Origin: Cognatiyoonia koreensis
Lineage (GTDB): Bacteria; Pseudomonadota; Alphaproteobacteria; Rhodobacterales; Rhodobacteraceae
Length of the DNA: 64,000 nt
Direction: 5' to 3'
Assembly (NCBI RefSeq): GCF_900109295.1
Contig: NZ_FOIZ01000001.1
Coordinates: 868,001-932,000 of the forward strand
The notes beneath the pieces were generated by a model. The model was not told the DNA's origin. It saw only the letters and a program-made list of their open reading frames with translations, and made no database searches. The translations under genes were made by a program, and so were the position numbers. This document shows, piece by piece, positions 16,204 through 25,878 of the stretch. Within the stretch, counting starts at the first letter, position 1. Every line of letters starts with the position of its first letter.

Positions 16204-18294
16204 CTAGTTACAGCTTCTGGCCGGGCCTGCATCGGACCGACCGGCGCTAAAGCCGTTCAGTGACACAGATAACCCGTAGTCTGTTGACGGGTCCACTGTA
16301 GTCGAAGACGTGTAGCGGCGCGAGACCGAAAGATCGACCGTCACGCATTCGTTGCGCCATTCCACGCCAATCCCAGCGCGCGCGGGTTGGTCTTCGGTCA
16401 CGTCATAGCGCGTGTCAAAGCTGACCGCCCAGGCCGGGTTCAACTGCACCCTTGTGTCAATCAGCCATTCGGAAATCGGGTCGGGTCTGCCAAGCTCTTC
16501 GTCGGCGGTCTGCCAGATATAGCTGGCCGCCAGGTTCAGGCTGTCATCCTGCCAGTCGATCTTGGCCGCAGCCAGCGTGGGATCAAGATTGGCGCCAAGT
16601 TGCGCACGACCTTCAACACGAAAGCCTTGCGGGAGCGCGAACTGCCCCGCAACAAGCCAGTCAGAGGCGTTTCCTTTCAGGCCCGAGGTCTGCGTGAACT
16701 GGTCATTCACCTCTTCGCGGTACACGCGACCGATCGTCAGATGGGCGCTGCCGCCTTCGTTGCCTTGCCGACTCCAGTGCAAGCCGACGGCCCCGCGCAG
16801 CCCGGTTTCAACCGCGTCGTCACCCGGAAATCGCGACAGTGCAAACAGGTTTGCCGCATCGAATTCGGGGCGCGTACTGTCTTCATTCGGTGGCATGATG
16901 CCAAAAGTATCGGACCAACCGAGGGCAAGCATCGGTGTCAGCAGTTGTCGCGACCGGTTGGTCTTGCGCACCAGCGGATAGGAAAGTGTAATCTGTGCCG
17001 AGGGCACGGTGCGCACGCCATCACCGAAGGCGGTGTTGTCTTCCAATCGATAGGCGTCCGCGCGCAGACCTGCCTCTGTCCGTGTGATGAAACCTGCGTC
17101 GCTGATCCATTGCCGCTGCCAGTCGACGCCCGCCCCAAGCCGCGCCACATCACGTCCATCTGCGCCGACGTCGCTGCCATAACGCACGATCGCGTCAGCA
17201 CTTAAATCCCAGGTCAGCGTCCCGCCAAAGCGCGGAAAGCTGCGTTTGCGATAGCCGATATCGGCCACGATCGGTGGCAGCGTGCTGTTGGATTCATCGT
17301 CCCGCAAGGACACATAGTAGGTGAAACTTGTCTGGAAGAGGTCTGTGTCCCGCGCCCGCGTGATCCCGATAGCGCTGTCGAGCCGGTCCTTATCCGAGTA
17401 GCTGTAATCGAGCAGGTAAGCCGGATCGCTGACTGCTTCGACATCGAAGGTCAGTTTGAAATCGCGGGCCAGATCGAACGCGCCTTCGACAAAGATGTAG
17501 CTGCGCAGTTCCTCTGGCAGCAATGTATCGCGGCTTACCGCGGCTTCAGCCGTCAGATCACCACTGACGAACGCCTGACGATATTCCAGTTCAAGCGTCG
17601 TCGTCTCGCTTGATCCGTAGGGCGTCAGCGTCACATCGCGATGATCCCCGAGCGTCAGGAAGTAGGGCACCTTGATCCCCAGCCCCAACTGATCGGACGA
17701 GCGAATGCGTGGCGTCAAAAGCCCGTTTGCGCGATCAAGCGTCGGATCGGGCAGGCGTGCGCGGGGCAGCCAGAAGATCGGCACGCCGCGAACGTGGAAA
17801 GTGGCATTTGTAAAATAAAGCTGCTGTGCCTCTTCGTCGTGGACCACACGCTCGGCCCGGATTTCCCACAATGGGGCCTGTGTGCCGCAGACCTGACAGG
17901 AGGTGACGGCCGTCTTGTAGAGCTGCGAATACCGCCCTTCGGCCCTGTCAATCTGGTTGGCCGCAAGCTGTAGTTGCTGGTTCAGTACCAGCCGGGCCCC
18001 CTGCAGGATGCCGTTTTCGAGTTGCGGATCAAGTGCGGCGCGGTTCGCCGTCAGGATTGTTCCGTCTGGCCCTTGAATGAAGATCGGTCCGTCAATGGTC
18101 AGCCGGTCCGTGGTTTGGTCGAAGGTGATCTGCCGCGCCGTGAGGCGGGTGCCGTCATAGATCACCTCGATATTACCGGATGCGATCAGGCGCGTGCTGT
18201 CTTCGATCACCACGTCATCGGCAACAAGCGTTGCGACGCCCTGCGCAAGCGCTGCGCAGGGCAGAAGACACAAAAGAAACACCAGAAGCCGCAT
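16204..18294 (-). CDS. lptD: LPS-assembly protein LptD
   Basis: Outer-membrane barrel that inserts lipopolysaccharide into the outer leaflet. 696 residues. Signal peptide M-R-L-L-V-F-L-L-C-L-L-P-C-A-A-L-A-Q. An OstA/jellyroll domain (about 25-140) precedes the barrel. Four cysteines remain in the mature chain: two in S-C-Q-V-C-G before the barrel and two near the C-terminus (E-C-V-T-V-D and the penultimate residue). This matches the disulfide arrangement needed for LptD maturation. ATG 18294 overlaps the lptG stop in ATGA. The frame continues upstream through lptG but that part is not coding. Confidence 0.95.
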   Translation of the reverse strand: MRLLVFLLCLLPCAALAQGVATLVADDVVIEDSTRLIASGNIEVIYDGTRLTARQITFDQTTDRLTIDGPIFIQGPDGTILTANRAALDPQLENGILQGARLVLNQQLQLAANQIDRAEGRYSQLYKTAVTSCQVCGTQAPLWEIRAERVVHDEEAQQLYFTNATFHVRGVPIFWLPRARLPDPTLDRANGLLTPRIRSSDQLGLGIKVPYFLTLGDHRDVTLTPYGSSETTTLELEYRQAFVSGDLTAEAAVSRDTLLPEELRSYIFVEGAFDLARDFKLTFDVEAVSDPAYLLDYSYSDKDRLDSAIGITRARDTDLFQTSFTYYVSLRDDESNSTLPPIVADIGYRKRSFPRFGGTLTWDLSADAIVRYGSDVGADGRDVARLGAGVDWQRQWISDAGFITRTEAGLRADAYRLEDNTAFGDGVRTVPSAQITLSYPLVRKTNRSRQLLTPMLALGWSDTFGIMPPNEDSTRPEFDAANLFALSRFPGDDAVETGLRGAVGLHWSRQGNEGGSAHLTIGRVYREEVNDQFTQTSGLKGNASDWLVAGQFALPQGFRVEGRAQLGANLDPTLAAAKIDWQDDSLNLAASYIWQTADEELGRPDPISEWLIDTRVQLNPAWAVSFDTRYDVTEDQPARAGIGVEWRNECVTVDLSVSRRYTSSTTVDPSTDYGLSVSLNGFSAGRSDAGPARSCN

Positions 18295-19388
18295 CAGCCG
18301 TCCTCTTGATGCAAGAGCATCCCCATCGCAAGCCCGATCGCCGCCAGCGGCGGTGCCCATGCGGCCAGCATGGCAGGCAACTGCCCGTTTTCGCCCAGGA
18401 TCTGGGCAAAGTTGCGCAGGAAATAGATCGCAAAGGACAGCAGGATTGCCAGCATGATCATCACGCCGGTCCGCCCGCCGCGCTGGTGGCGCAAGGTGAA
18501 GCTTGCGCCGATCATGACCATTGCCACCAGAAAGACCGGCAATGCCAATTCCATCTGGAACCAGACCTGATGGCGTTGTGCTGAGAAGCCGGCGCTTTGC
18601 AGGCGGTCGATGAACGCAGGCAATTCCCAGATCGGAATGGACGACGGGGTGCCAAAGCTGTTGCGAATTTCGTCCGCTGTCAGTGTTGAGGGTATGCGCA
18701 GGCTGTCGTGGTCGGTCGCGGCGGCCTCTGGCACGATATCGCGGTCCAATGGCCAGCTTTTTGCGTTTGTCAGCGCCCATGCCCCGGCTACGAGCGCGGC
18801 CCGTTCAGCCTCGATGCGGCGCAATGGTCCTGACTCGCCTGCGAATGTCAGGAAAGTGACGTTACTGAGTTCCGTGCCATCGAGGTTCGAGCCCGCTGCG
18901 CGGATTACCGTCTGTTCGCCGCTTCCGCCCTGTCGTAGCCAAAGTCCTGTTTCGCCAAGGATCAGCGCGCTGCCTTCGCCACGCAGATCGCTGCTGCGCA
19001 GTTCATATTGCTGGGTGGTGGCCGCGACGATCGGGTTCAGGATCGCGATTGCGGCAATACCAAGCGTGAGCGCCACCAGAAGCGGCGCACTCAACGCCCG
19101 CAACGCCGATCGCCCCGCCGCGCGGGTGACGACCAATTCGGACGACCGCGCAAGGCTGAGGAACAGCGCAATGGTCGCGATGATCATGATCAGCGGCAGG
19201 ATACGGTAGATGCCCTGCGGGATGTTCAGAAGCGCAAGGATAAGGATCTGGCCGAACGTCACCTCGTCCCCTGAAAAGCGTCGCAGCTGGTCCACCAGAC
19301 CGATGAACGTCAGGATCAGCAGGAAAATCGTGAACACGCCGAGAAAGGCAAAAAAGAAACGGCGGGCGAAATAGCGGTGCAGGATCAT
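18294..19388 (-). CDS. lptG: LPS export ABC transporter permease LptG
   Basis: Inner-membrane half-permease of the LptB2FG extractor that pulls LPS from the inner membrane. 364 residues with the YjgP/YjgQ layout: three N-terminal membrane segments (about 10-30, 55-85, 98-118), a large periplasmic beta-jellyroll and three C-terminal membrane segments. G-D-E-V-T-F-G-Q-I-L near residue 40 and the coupling helix region S-S-E-L-V-V-T-R-A-A-G are present. Overlaps lptF upstream by 4 bases and lptD downstream by 1 base. The ATPase LptB is elsewhere. Confidence 0.93.
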   Translation of the reverse strand: MILHRYFARRFFFAFLGVFTIFLLILTFIGLVDQLRRFSGDEVTFGQILILALLNIPQGIYRILPLIMIIATIALFLSLARSSELVVTRAAGRSALRALSAPLLVALTLGIAAIAILNPIVAATTQQYELRSSDLRGEGSALILGETGLWLRQGGSGEQTVIRAAGSNLDGTELSNVTFLTFAGESGPLRRIEAERAALVAGAWALTNAKSWPLDRDIVPEAAATDHDSLRIPSTLTADEIRNSFGTPSSIPIWELPAFIDRLQSAGFSAQRHQVWFQMELALPVFLVAMVMIGASFTLRHQRGGRTGVMIMLAILLSFAIYFLRNFAQILGENGQLPAMLAAWAPPLAAIGLAMGMLLHQEDG

Positions 19389-20509
19389 GATTGCACCTGA
19401 ACGCGGCGCTTGAAAAGGGCGGGCCGTCCCGAAAGAAACAGCAACGCCCAGATGATAAGAAAGCCGGTGATGATCGACAGGTACGTGCTGAACCAGAGCT
19501 GTGGATTGCTGCGGGCAATGTTCAGGCCGACAGTTTCCAGCGCTTTGATAACGATGATCAAAAAGATCGCACCGATGATCTGTCGCCAGACACCGAACCG
19601 GCTGAACCCGCCGACAAGCAAGGCCGAAAAGCCCAAAAGCGCACCGACAGTGCCAAGCAGCGCCTGCCCGAAGCGGTCATGCCCTTCGGAAATCAGGCGG
19701 GCGGCATCTTTGCCGGTTTCTTCTTCCAGCTCGGGCGTGGGGTTGAGCAGTTCCCATGTCATCAGTTCCTGGGACGCACGTCCGTCACGCTCTGCCACGG
19801 CCATCAGGTCGCCGATGTTATAGGCGAAATCGGCAAAAGAGGTAATGAACAGCCGCTGGTCGCTGGTCCGCAACGTCTGTGCCAGCCCGTCGACCATAAC
19901 AAGCTGCGCATCCCCGTCGGTGCGCACGAGGTAGGCCTTTGCTGCCGTGTAGGTCAGATGCGAGTCCGGATCACGGATGTCGGACAGGAGGATGTCGCGC
20001 AATTCGCCTTCGGGCGTAATGTCGCGGATGTAGACGGTGATCCCGTCTGCCGGTTCCATGAACTGCCCTTCGGTCAGTAGCCGGGCAGAGACGTTCTGCG
20101 CAATCTCCGCGCGTCTTTCGTTCAACTGCGCGGTGGATAGCGGCACAAGGTAGTGCATCAGCACCAACATCAGTGCAAAGACGATCAGGCCGAAATACAA
20201 AACAGGCCGCGCCAGTCGGTAAGCGGAAAAGCCGGTGGCCTGCACGACAACAAGTTCGGATTCCGTGGCCATGCGGTTGGTCACATAGACCGAAGCCGCA
20301 AAGGCCGAAAGCGGCAGGGCAAGCCGGATCACCGCAGGCAAGGACAGGGCCGTGAATTCCAGAAAGACCCCGGCTGACTGCCCGTCCGCGATCAACCGGT
20401 CGAATAGGACGACAGCGCGGTTGATCCAATAGACCATCACCAGAACGAGGCTGAAAAAGCCGAACACGACCATCAGTTGTGACAGCATATATCTGTCAAA
20501 TCGTGCCAC
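19385..20509 (-). CDS. lptF: LPS export ABC transporter permease LptF
   Basis: Partner permease of LptG. 374 residues, same YjgP/YjgQ architecture: N-terminal R-F-D-R-Y-M-L-S-Q-L, membrane segments at about 12-32, 52-75 and 100-122, a periplasmic domain, then three C-terminal segments. The coupling helix E-S-E-L-V-V-V-Q-A-T-G-F-S is visible. First gene of the six-gene minus-strand run to rsmA. Its promoter should lie in the 126-base gap shared with divergent pepA; I found no convincing -35/-10 pair there. Confidence 0.93.
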   Translation of the reverse strand: MARFDRYMLSQLMVVFGFFSLVLVMVYWINRAVVLFDRLIADGQSAGVFLEFTALSLPAVIRLALPLSAFAASVYVTNRMATESELVVVQATGFSAYRLARPVLYFGLIVFALMLVLMHYLVPLSTAQLNERRAEIAQNVSARLLTEGQFMEPADGITVYIRDITPEGELRDILLSDIRDPDSHLTYTAAKAYLVRTDGDAQLVMVDGLAQTLRTSDQRLFITSFADFAYNIGDLMAVAERDGRASQELMTWELLNPTPELEEETGKDAARLISEGHDRFGQALLGTVGALLGFSALLVGGFSRFGVWRQIIGAIFLIIVIKALETVGLNIARSNPQLWFSTYLSIITGFLIIWALLFLSGRPALFKRRVQVQS

Positions 20510-20635
20510 GGACCGCTTATCCCCAATTCGTTTTGCGACAAACTAGCCCAAGCAGGCAGGGGATGGAACGGATAACTGGCGTTTTGGCAGCGCTCAAGCT
20601 AGGGATTGCCGAAACCTGACAGAAAGGAAGCGCGC

Positions 20636-22102
20636 ATGTCCGATCCGATCCAGATCCAGTTCAAGGAAACCGATTTGAACCGCGTTGCAGACGCACCCGG
20701 TGTGATCGCCGTTTTCGTGGACGAAGATGGCAAACTGGACGCCGGTGCACGCAAGGTGAACACGCTGACCCGCAAGGCGATTGCACGTCTGGCCGCAGGT
20801 GAGCCCTTCAAGGCAATGAAGCTGGGGGAGGCGACGCAGATGGCTTATCCCGGTGGCCTTGCGGCTGTGTCAGTTGTCGTGGTCAAGCTGCCCCGCAATC
20901 CAGACGTGGCGACGGCGCGCGCGGCAGGGGCCGCCTTGGCCAAGGTCCATTCCGGCGTGCCGATGCTGATCCTTGCCGGTGCGATCAGACGCGCAGATGA
21001 GATCGCGCTGGGGATGGCGTTGCGCTGTTATGCCTTCGAACGTCACCAGACCCATGAACCCAAATCTTACGGCCCGGTGACAATGATGGCCTCCAAGCCC
21101 GAAGCGCTGGCGAAATCCGCGCAGAACGGTGCGGCTGTGACCGAAGGCGTATTCTTCACGCGTGATTTGACGAATGAACCCGCCAACGTGCTGACTACCG
21201 ATGATTTCGCGGCCCGTCTGGCGGCGATGCAGGAACTGGGTCTGGACGTGGAAATCCTTGAAGAGGACGCATTGAAGGAACTTGGCATGGGCGCATTGTT
21301 GTGCGTCGGGCAAGGTTCGGCCAGCCCGTCCAAGGTTGTGGTCATGCGGTGGAATGGTGGCGGGTCCGAAGCCCCGTTTGCGCTGGTCGGAAAGGGTGTT
21401 GTCTTTGACACCGGCGGTATCAGTCTCAAGCCCGGTGCCGGCATGGAAGACATGACGATGGACATGGGCGGTGCCGGTGTCGTTGCTGGTGTCATGCGCA
21501 CGCTGGCGCTGCGCAAGGCCAAGGCCAATGTGGTCGGGCTGGTCGGATTGGTTGAAAACATGCCATCGGGGACGGCCACGCGGCCCGGTGATGTGGTCAC
21601 ATCCATGAAAGGCACGACGATCGAGGTCATCAACACGGATGCGGAAGGGCGGTTGGTGCTGGCGGATGTGCTTTGGTACGCGCAGGACCGCTTCAAGCCG
21701 CGGGCGATGATCAATCTTGCCACGTTGACGGGCGCAATCGTCATTGCGCTGGGCCACGAGAACGCAGGCGTTTTCAGCAATTCAGAAGCGCTGGCCGGTG
21801 ATTTCCTCAAGGCTGCGGATGCAGAGGGCGAGGGGGCATGGCGCATGCCCATGGGTCCCGCTTATGACAAACAGCTGAAATCGCAATATGGCGATATCCG
21901 CAACAGTGTCGGTCGCCCCGCCGGCGCAATTACCGCGGCGCAGTTCCTTGGCCGTTTTGTCAATGACGACGTGCCGTGGTGCCATCTGGATATCGCGGGC
22001 GTCGCATCCGTGAAGTCCGAGACGACATTCGCGCCCAAGGGTGCCACAGGCTGGGGCGTCATGGCGCTGAACCGGCTGATTGCGGACATGTACGAGGGAT
22101 AG
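20636..22102 (+). CDS. pepA: Leucyl aminopeptidase PepA (M17)
   Basis: Cytoplasmic metallo-aminopeptidase that trims N-terminal leucine and other residues. 488 residues. Metal and active-site motifs: G-K-G-V-V-F-D-T-G-G-I-S-L-K-P, M-D-M-G-G-A and N-T-D-A-E-G-R-L-V-L-A-D. The start ATG 20636 is chosen for its Shine-Dalgarno AGAAAGGAAG at proper spacing; the frame begins 30 bases earlier. holC follows after 1 base, a conserved pairing. Confidence 0.96.
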   Translation: MSDPIQIQFKETDLNRVADAPGVIAVFVDEDGKLDAGARKVNTLTRKAIARLAAGEPFKAMKLGEATQMAYPGGLAAVSVVVVKLPRNPDVATARAAGAALAKVHSGVPMLILAGAIRRADEIALGMALRCYAFERHQTHEPKSYGPVTMMASKPEALAKSAQNGAAVTEGVFFTRDLTNEPANVLTTDDFAARLAAMQELGLDVEILEEDALKELGMGALLCVGQGSASPSKVVVMRWNGGGSEAPFALVGKGVVFDTGGISLKPGAGMEDMTMDMGGAGVVAGVMRTLALRKAKANVVGLVGLVENMPSGTATRPGDVVTSMKGTTIEVINTDAEGRLVLADVLWYAQDRFKPRAMINLATLTGAIVIALGHENAGVFSNSEALAGDFLKAADAEGEGAWRMPMGPAYDKQLKSQYGDIRNSVGRPAGAITAAQFLGRFVNDDVPWCHLDIAGVASVKSETTFAPKGATGWGVMALNRLIADMYEG

Positions 22103-22103
22103 G

Positions 22104-22559
22104 ATGGGCGCGGTCTATTTCTATCACCTGACAGAGACGCCGCTTGAAGCGACCTTGCCCACGCTGTTGTCCAAGTCCCGCGATGCGGGTTGGCGGATTC
22201 TGGTGCGCGGTACTGATGCGGCCTTGCTTGAACGCTTGGATAACGTGCTTTGGCAGGGACCGGTCGACAGCTTTGTGCCGCACGGGCTGGCCGGTGGACC
22301 ATATGACGCGGAGCAGCCCATACTGCTGGGGGCGGATGTTTCGTCAGATGGCTTTGACTGCGTCATGAGCGTGTCAGGTGCCGAGGTCGCGCCCGAGGAG
22401 GTCACGGCACTGCAACGCACCTGCGTGCTGTTCGACGGACACGACGGTGCCGCGCTGGATCACGCCCGCACACAGTGGAAAACACTGACCCAGGCAGGCG
22501 TGTCCGCGCAATACTGGGCGCAGGACAACGGGCGGTGGGCAATGAAGGCGCAAGCCTGA
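22104..22559 (+). CDS. holC: DNA polymerase III subunit chi
   Basis: Clamp-loader accessory subunit that links the replisome to SSB. 151 residues. The family pattern is F-Y-H-L-T near the start, L-L-x-K-x-x-x-x-G-W-R-I-L-V, L-D-x-x-L-W and F-V-P-H-G. Its partner target, the C-terminal peptide of SSB (D-D-E-I-P-F), is encoded at 56455. Immediately behind pepA and surely co-transcribed with it. Confidence 0.93.
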   Translation: MGAVYFYHLTETPLEATLPTLLSKSRDAGWRILVRGTDAALLERLDNVLWQGPVDSFVPHGLAGGPYDAEQPILLGADVSSDGFDCVMSVSGAEVAPEEVTALQRTCVLFDGHDGAALDHARTQWKTLTQAGVSAQYWAQDNGRWAMKAQA

Positions 22560-22574
22560 CCGGCCGGACGCGGA

Positions 22575-22673
22575 TCAGAACGCGAATTCGGGATTGAAAT
22601 CTTCTGGCAGCGCGGTTGTGCTGGCGCAGGCGGCAAGGCCCAGAAAAGCGCAAATCATCACCATACGTGTCAT
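22575..22673 (-). CDS. Very small lipoprotein (32 residues)
   Basis: ATG at 22673-22671, TGA at 22577-22575, 32 codons. The first 15 residues are a compact lipoprotein signal (M-T-R-M-V-M-I-C-A-F-L-G-L-A-A) with the lipidated cysteine at 16 in L-A-A-C. The mature peptide is only 17 residues, ending D-F-N-P-E-F-A-F. It lies 9 bases behind the retropepsin gene on the same strand, so co-transcription is likely, and tail-to-tail with holC. Unknown function. Support is the intact lipobox and position only. Confidence 0.7.
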   Translation of the reverse strand: MTRMVMICAFLGLAACASTTALPEDFNPEFAF

Positions 22674-22682
22674 GTCATCATC

Positions 22683-23261
22683 CTAACGTGTCAGCACCAA
22701 AGCGTTGTCGCGGATTTCAATGCTTCTGAACGATTCCAGATAGGACATCCCAAGCAGTGATCCGTCCATCTGGCCATCGTTGACGACGGCGGGCAGGTTG
22801 CGATCAATGATCCCTTCCAACGCGACGCTTTGAAGTGTCACAGGGGCGGTCCGCACGATGCCGTTCGCTGTCGAGGCCTGACCCGAGTAATTCAGGCTTT
22901 CCGGTTCAAGCCCGACGCGGCGGGCGTCATCCTGTGTCAGAACGACCTGCGACGCACCGGTATCGACCAGGAAGTCGATGGGTACGCCGTTCACATCCAA
23001 CGTCAGATGATAGTGGCCGTCGCGAAAACGGGGCGCGATGATTTCGCCGCCTTCCGCAACCGCCTGACGGGGCGAATGGCGGTTGGTGATATCGTTATAG
23101 AGTCCGATGCCGCCCAGCATACCGAGGAAAATCAGGACCCAGATGGCGGCCTGCTGCATCGACTTGGACAAATCCTGACGCATGGACGCCCAGAAACTGC
23201 CGCCAATACAGACCAGCAGGATCAGAAGGTACACCACGCGCATGAGCATATCGTCATTCAT
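22683..23261 (-). CDS. Retropepsin-like aspartic protease, membrane-anchored (TIGR02281 type)
   Basis: 192 residues. Two hydrophobic segments (about 9-25 and 39-56) are followed by a single-domain aspartic protease fold with the catalytic motif V-D-T-G-A-S (Asp100) and the second signature L-L-G-M-S-Y-L near the C-terminus. Like retroviral proteases, one such domain should act as a dimer. Family members in alphaproteobacteria are clan AA enzymes whose substrates are largely unknown. Between marC (16 bases) and the tiny lipoprotein (9 bases), all minus strand. Confidence 0.87.
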   Translation of the reverse strand: MNDDMLMRVVYLLILLVCIGGSFWASMRQDLSKSMQQAAIWVLIFLGMLGGIGLYNDITNRHSPRQAVAEGGEIIAPRFRDGHYHLTLDVNGVPIDFLVDTGASQVVLTQDDARRVGLEPESLNYSGQASTANGIVRTAPVTLQSVALEGIIDRNLPAVVNDGQMDGSLLGMSYLESFRSIEIRDNALVLTR

Positions 23262-23277
23262 GGCACTGATATATGTG

Positions 23278-23907
23278 CTAGCCGCCGAGACCGAAACCCC
23301 TCAGACCATCCAGAATGAACTGAACGGCAAGTGCGGCCAAAAGCATTCCCAGAACCCTGGTGACAATGTTCAATCCCGTCCGGCCCAGCAGGCGTTCCAG
23401 AAATGATGCGGACAGAAATGCGACGAAGACGATCAGCAGGACCGCGAACAACACACCGCCCACGGCCAAGACCTCGGCACTGCCGTCCGCCTGTCCCGTC
23501 AGCAGGATAATCGTCGTGATGGTGCCCGGCCCGACAATCAGCGGCAAAGCCAGCGGAAAGATCGACGGATCGTCGTCAAGGTGGCTGGCGGCCTCGTTGG
23601 CTTCACCGGCCTTGCGGGCCTGTCGGCGCTGAAACAGCATTTCAAGCGCGGTCAGGAACAACAGGATGCCACCCGCGATGCGGAATGCATCCATGGAAAT
23701 ACCGACGAAATTCAGCACGGCTTCGCCCAGCAAGGTGAAGACAACCATGAGCGCACCGGCCGTAAGGCAAGCCCGGATTGCGACGCCGCGGCGTTGCGCC
23801 GGGGTCATGCCTTGCGTCAGCGCGATGAACAAGGGCGTCAGCCCCAGCGGGTCGATGATGATGAACAGCGTCGTGAACGCAGTGATCAAGGCGGGAAGTT
23901 CGGTCAT
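23278..23907 (-). CDS. MarC family integral membrane protein
   Basis: 209 residues with six predicted membrane helices. Family patterns: F-I-I-I-D-P-L-G-L-T-P-L-F, the G-I-S-M-D-A-F-R-I-A-G-G-I-L-L-F stretch and P-L-I-V-G-P-G-T-I-T-T. Despite the historical name, no role in multiple antibiotic resistance is established. The ATG overlaps the stop of the ABC-F gene upstream by 4 bases. Confidence 0.92.
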   Translation of the reverse strand: MTELPALITAFTTLFIIIDPLGLTPLFIALTQGMTPAQRRGVAIRACLTAGALMVVFTLLGEAVLNFVGISMDAFRIAGGILLFLTALEMLFQRRQARKAGEANEAASHLDDDPSIFPLALPLIVGPGTITTIILLTGQADGSAEVLAVGGVLFAVLLIVFVAFLSASFLERLLGRTGLNIVTRVLGMLLAALAVQFILDGLRGFGLGG

Positions 23908-25751
23908 GCCTGCGCCTTTTCAAGCTTTTCAAGTGCTGCCATCCAAAGCGCCTCGGCCTTTTCAAGACCGGCCATCACTTCAGCATATTTCTTGTTCCAG
24001 GTTTCCAACTCGCCCTTTTTGGCATCCTCATAAAGTTCCGGGTCCGCCAGTTTCTTGGCAAGTTTGTCGCGCATGTCATTGATCTTGTTGACACGTTCTT
24101 CGCATTTGCGGGCATCTGACTTGAGCGCGAGCATCTCGTCACGGCTGGCGCGTTTTGGTTTTTCGGGGGCAGGTTTCGACTTTTCAACCTTGTCAGGCGT
24201 CAGCAACATCTTGCGATAGGACGGCAGATCGTCCTCGTAAGGTTTCACGCGGCCGCCCGACACCAGCCAAAGCCGGTCAGCAACCAGCGACAACAGGTGC
24301 ATGTCGTGGCTGACAAGAATGACGGCACCCGAATAGGCAGTCAGCGCCTCGACCAAGGCCTCGCGGCTTTCGATATCGAGGTGGTTCGTTGGTTCGTCGA
24401 GGATCAACAGGTGCGGTGCGGGCAGGGTGGCCAGCAACAGCGACAGACGCGCCTTCTGACCGCCCGAAAGCCGCCCGACCTCGGTTTCGGCCTGATCCGC
24501 GCCAAGGCCAAAACTAGCCAACCGCGCGCGCAGCTTGGCCTGGCCTTCGTGTGGGCGTTCACGGAACAGATGGTCCAGCGGCGTTTCCTCGACCCGCAGT
24601 TCGTCCACCTGATGCTGGGCGAAAAAGCCGATGCGCAGCTTGTTGGACGTCACCATCTTGCCGCGTGCGACATCAAGGCGGCCAGATAACATCTTGGAAA
24701 GCGTAGATTTTCCTTCACCGTTGCGGCCCAGCAGTGCGATCCGGTCGTCCTGGTCGATCCGCAAGTTCAGATCGTGCAGTACGATGTTGTTGCCGTAACC
24801 GACGGCGGCACCTTCGGTTGCGATAATCGGGGGCGAGAGTTCTTCGGGTTCGGGGAACGTGAAAACGGTGCGTGCGGCGTCTTCGGGCGCGCGGATGGTT
24901 TCCATTTTTTCCAGCATCTTGACGCGTGACTGCGCCTGTTTCGCCTTGGAGGCCTTGGCCTTGAAGCGGTCAACAAAGGCTTGCAAATGGGCGCGCTTGT
25001 CGGCCTGCTTCTTTGCGGCGGACGCCATCAGCGCCCGCTTTTCGGCGCGTTGTTTTGCGAAATTGTCGTAGTTGCCGGTGTAATAGGTCAGCGATTTGTC
25101 TTCGAGGTGCAGAATGCCGCCAACGGACCGGTTCAGCAGCTCGCGGTCGTGCGACACGATAAGAACCGTGTGCGGGTATTTGACCAGATACGCCTCGAGC
25201 CACAGCGCGCCTTCAAGGTCGAGGTAGTTGGTCGGTTCGTCCAGAAGCAGCAGATCGGGTTCGCTGAACAGCACCGCCGCAAGGGCCACGCGCATCCGCC
25301 AGCCCCCCGAAAAGGCCGAACAGGGCATGGATTGTTCTTCATGGGTAAACCCCAGGCCTTTGAGGATCGTCGCTGCCCGTGCTTCGGCAGACCATGCGTC
25401 TATATCGGTCAGGCGAGTCTGGATATCGGCGATGCGTGTGGGGTCGGTGGCGGTTTCCGCCTCGGCCAGCAGCGCTTCGCGCTCGGTATCTGCCCGCAGC
25501 ACTGTGTCGATCAGCGACACCTCATTGCCAGGCACTTCCTGACTGACGCCGCCGATCTTCCAACCGCGTGGAATGTTGACGCTGCCCGTGTCCAGCACCC
25601 ATTCGCCACGGATGACCTTGAACAGGCTGGTCTTGCCAGTGCCGTTGCGCCCCACAAGGCCAACTTTGTGGCCAGCCGGGATCGTCACACTGGTGTGTTC
25701 AATCAGCGTGCGGCCTTGAATCGAATAGGTGATGTCTGAAATCTTGAGCAT
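23904..25751 (-). CDS. ABC-F family ATPase, YheS-like
   Basis: Second ABC-F protein of the window, 615 residues. Domain 1: G-R-N-G-T-G-K-T-S-L, F-S-G-G-W-R-M, L-L-L-L-D-E-P-T-N-Y-L-D. Domain 2: [30 protein letters not shown]. The linker is long and lysine-rich, and a C-terminal coiled-coil extension runs through about 540-615. These traits fit the YheS class of translation-associated ABC-F proteins. ATG 25751 (M-L-K-I-S-D-I-T-Y) is the family start. No sign of antibiotic-resistance specialisation. Confidence 0.9.
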   Translation of the reverse strand: MLKISDITYSIQGRTLIEHTSVTIPAGHKVGLVGRNGTGKTSLFKVIRGEWVLDTGSVNIPRGWKIGGVSQEVPGNEVSLIDTVLRADTEREALLAEAETATDPTRIADIQTRLTDIDAWSAEARAATILKGLGFTHEEQSMPCSAFSGGWRMRVALAAVLFSEPDLLLLDEPTNYLDLEGALWLEAYLVKYPHTVLIVSHDRELLNRSVGGILHLEDKSLTYYTGNYDNFAKQRAEKRALMASAAKKQADKRAHLQAFVDRFKAKASKAKQAQSRVKMLEKMETIRAPEDAARTVFTFPEPEELSPPIIATEGAAVGYGNNIVLHDLNLRIDQDDRIALLGRNGEGKSTLSKMLSGRLDVARGKMVTSNKLRIGFFAQHQVDELRVEETPLDHLFRERPHEGQAKLRARLASFGLGADQAETEVGRLSGGQKARLSLLLATLPAPHLLILDEPTNHLDIESREALVEALTAYSGAVILVSHDMHLLSLVADRLWLVSGGRVKPYEDDLPSYRKMLLTPDKVEKSKPAPEKPKRASRDEMLALKSDARKCEERVNKINDMRDKLAKKLADPELYEDAKKGELETWNKKYAEVMAGLEKAEALWMAALEKLEKAQA

Positions 25752-25878
25752 GTCGCGGCTTTGCCTGATCCGCGTGACGCGGTCAATGCGATAGGGCCTT
25801 TCCATGCCACCCACCCCATGTTAGGGCGCGCCCACATGGTATTCCGGGGCGCGCGCCCCATGATCAAAGGACAAGACA

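Noticed and set aside
18295-18780. Upstream 162-codon extension of the lptD frame
   Set aside because: Lies wholly inside lptG; the LptD signal peptide starts exactly at ATG 18294 with an ATGA overlap.
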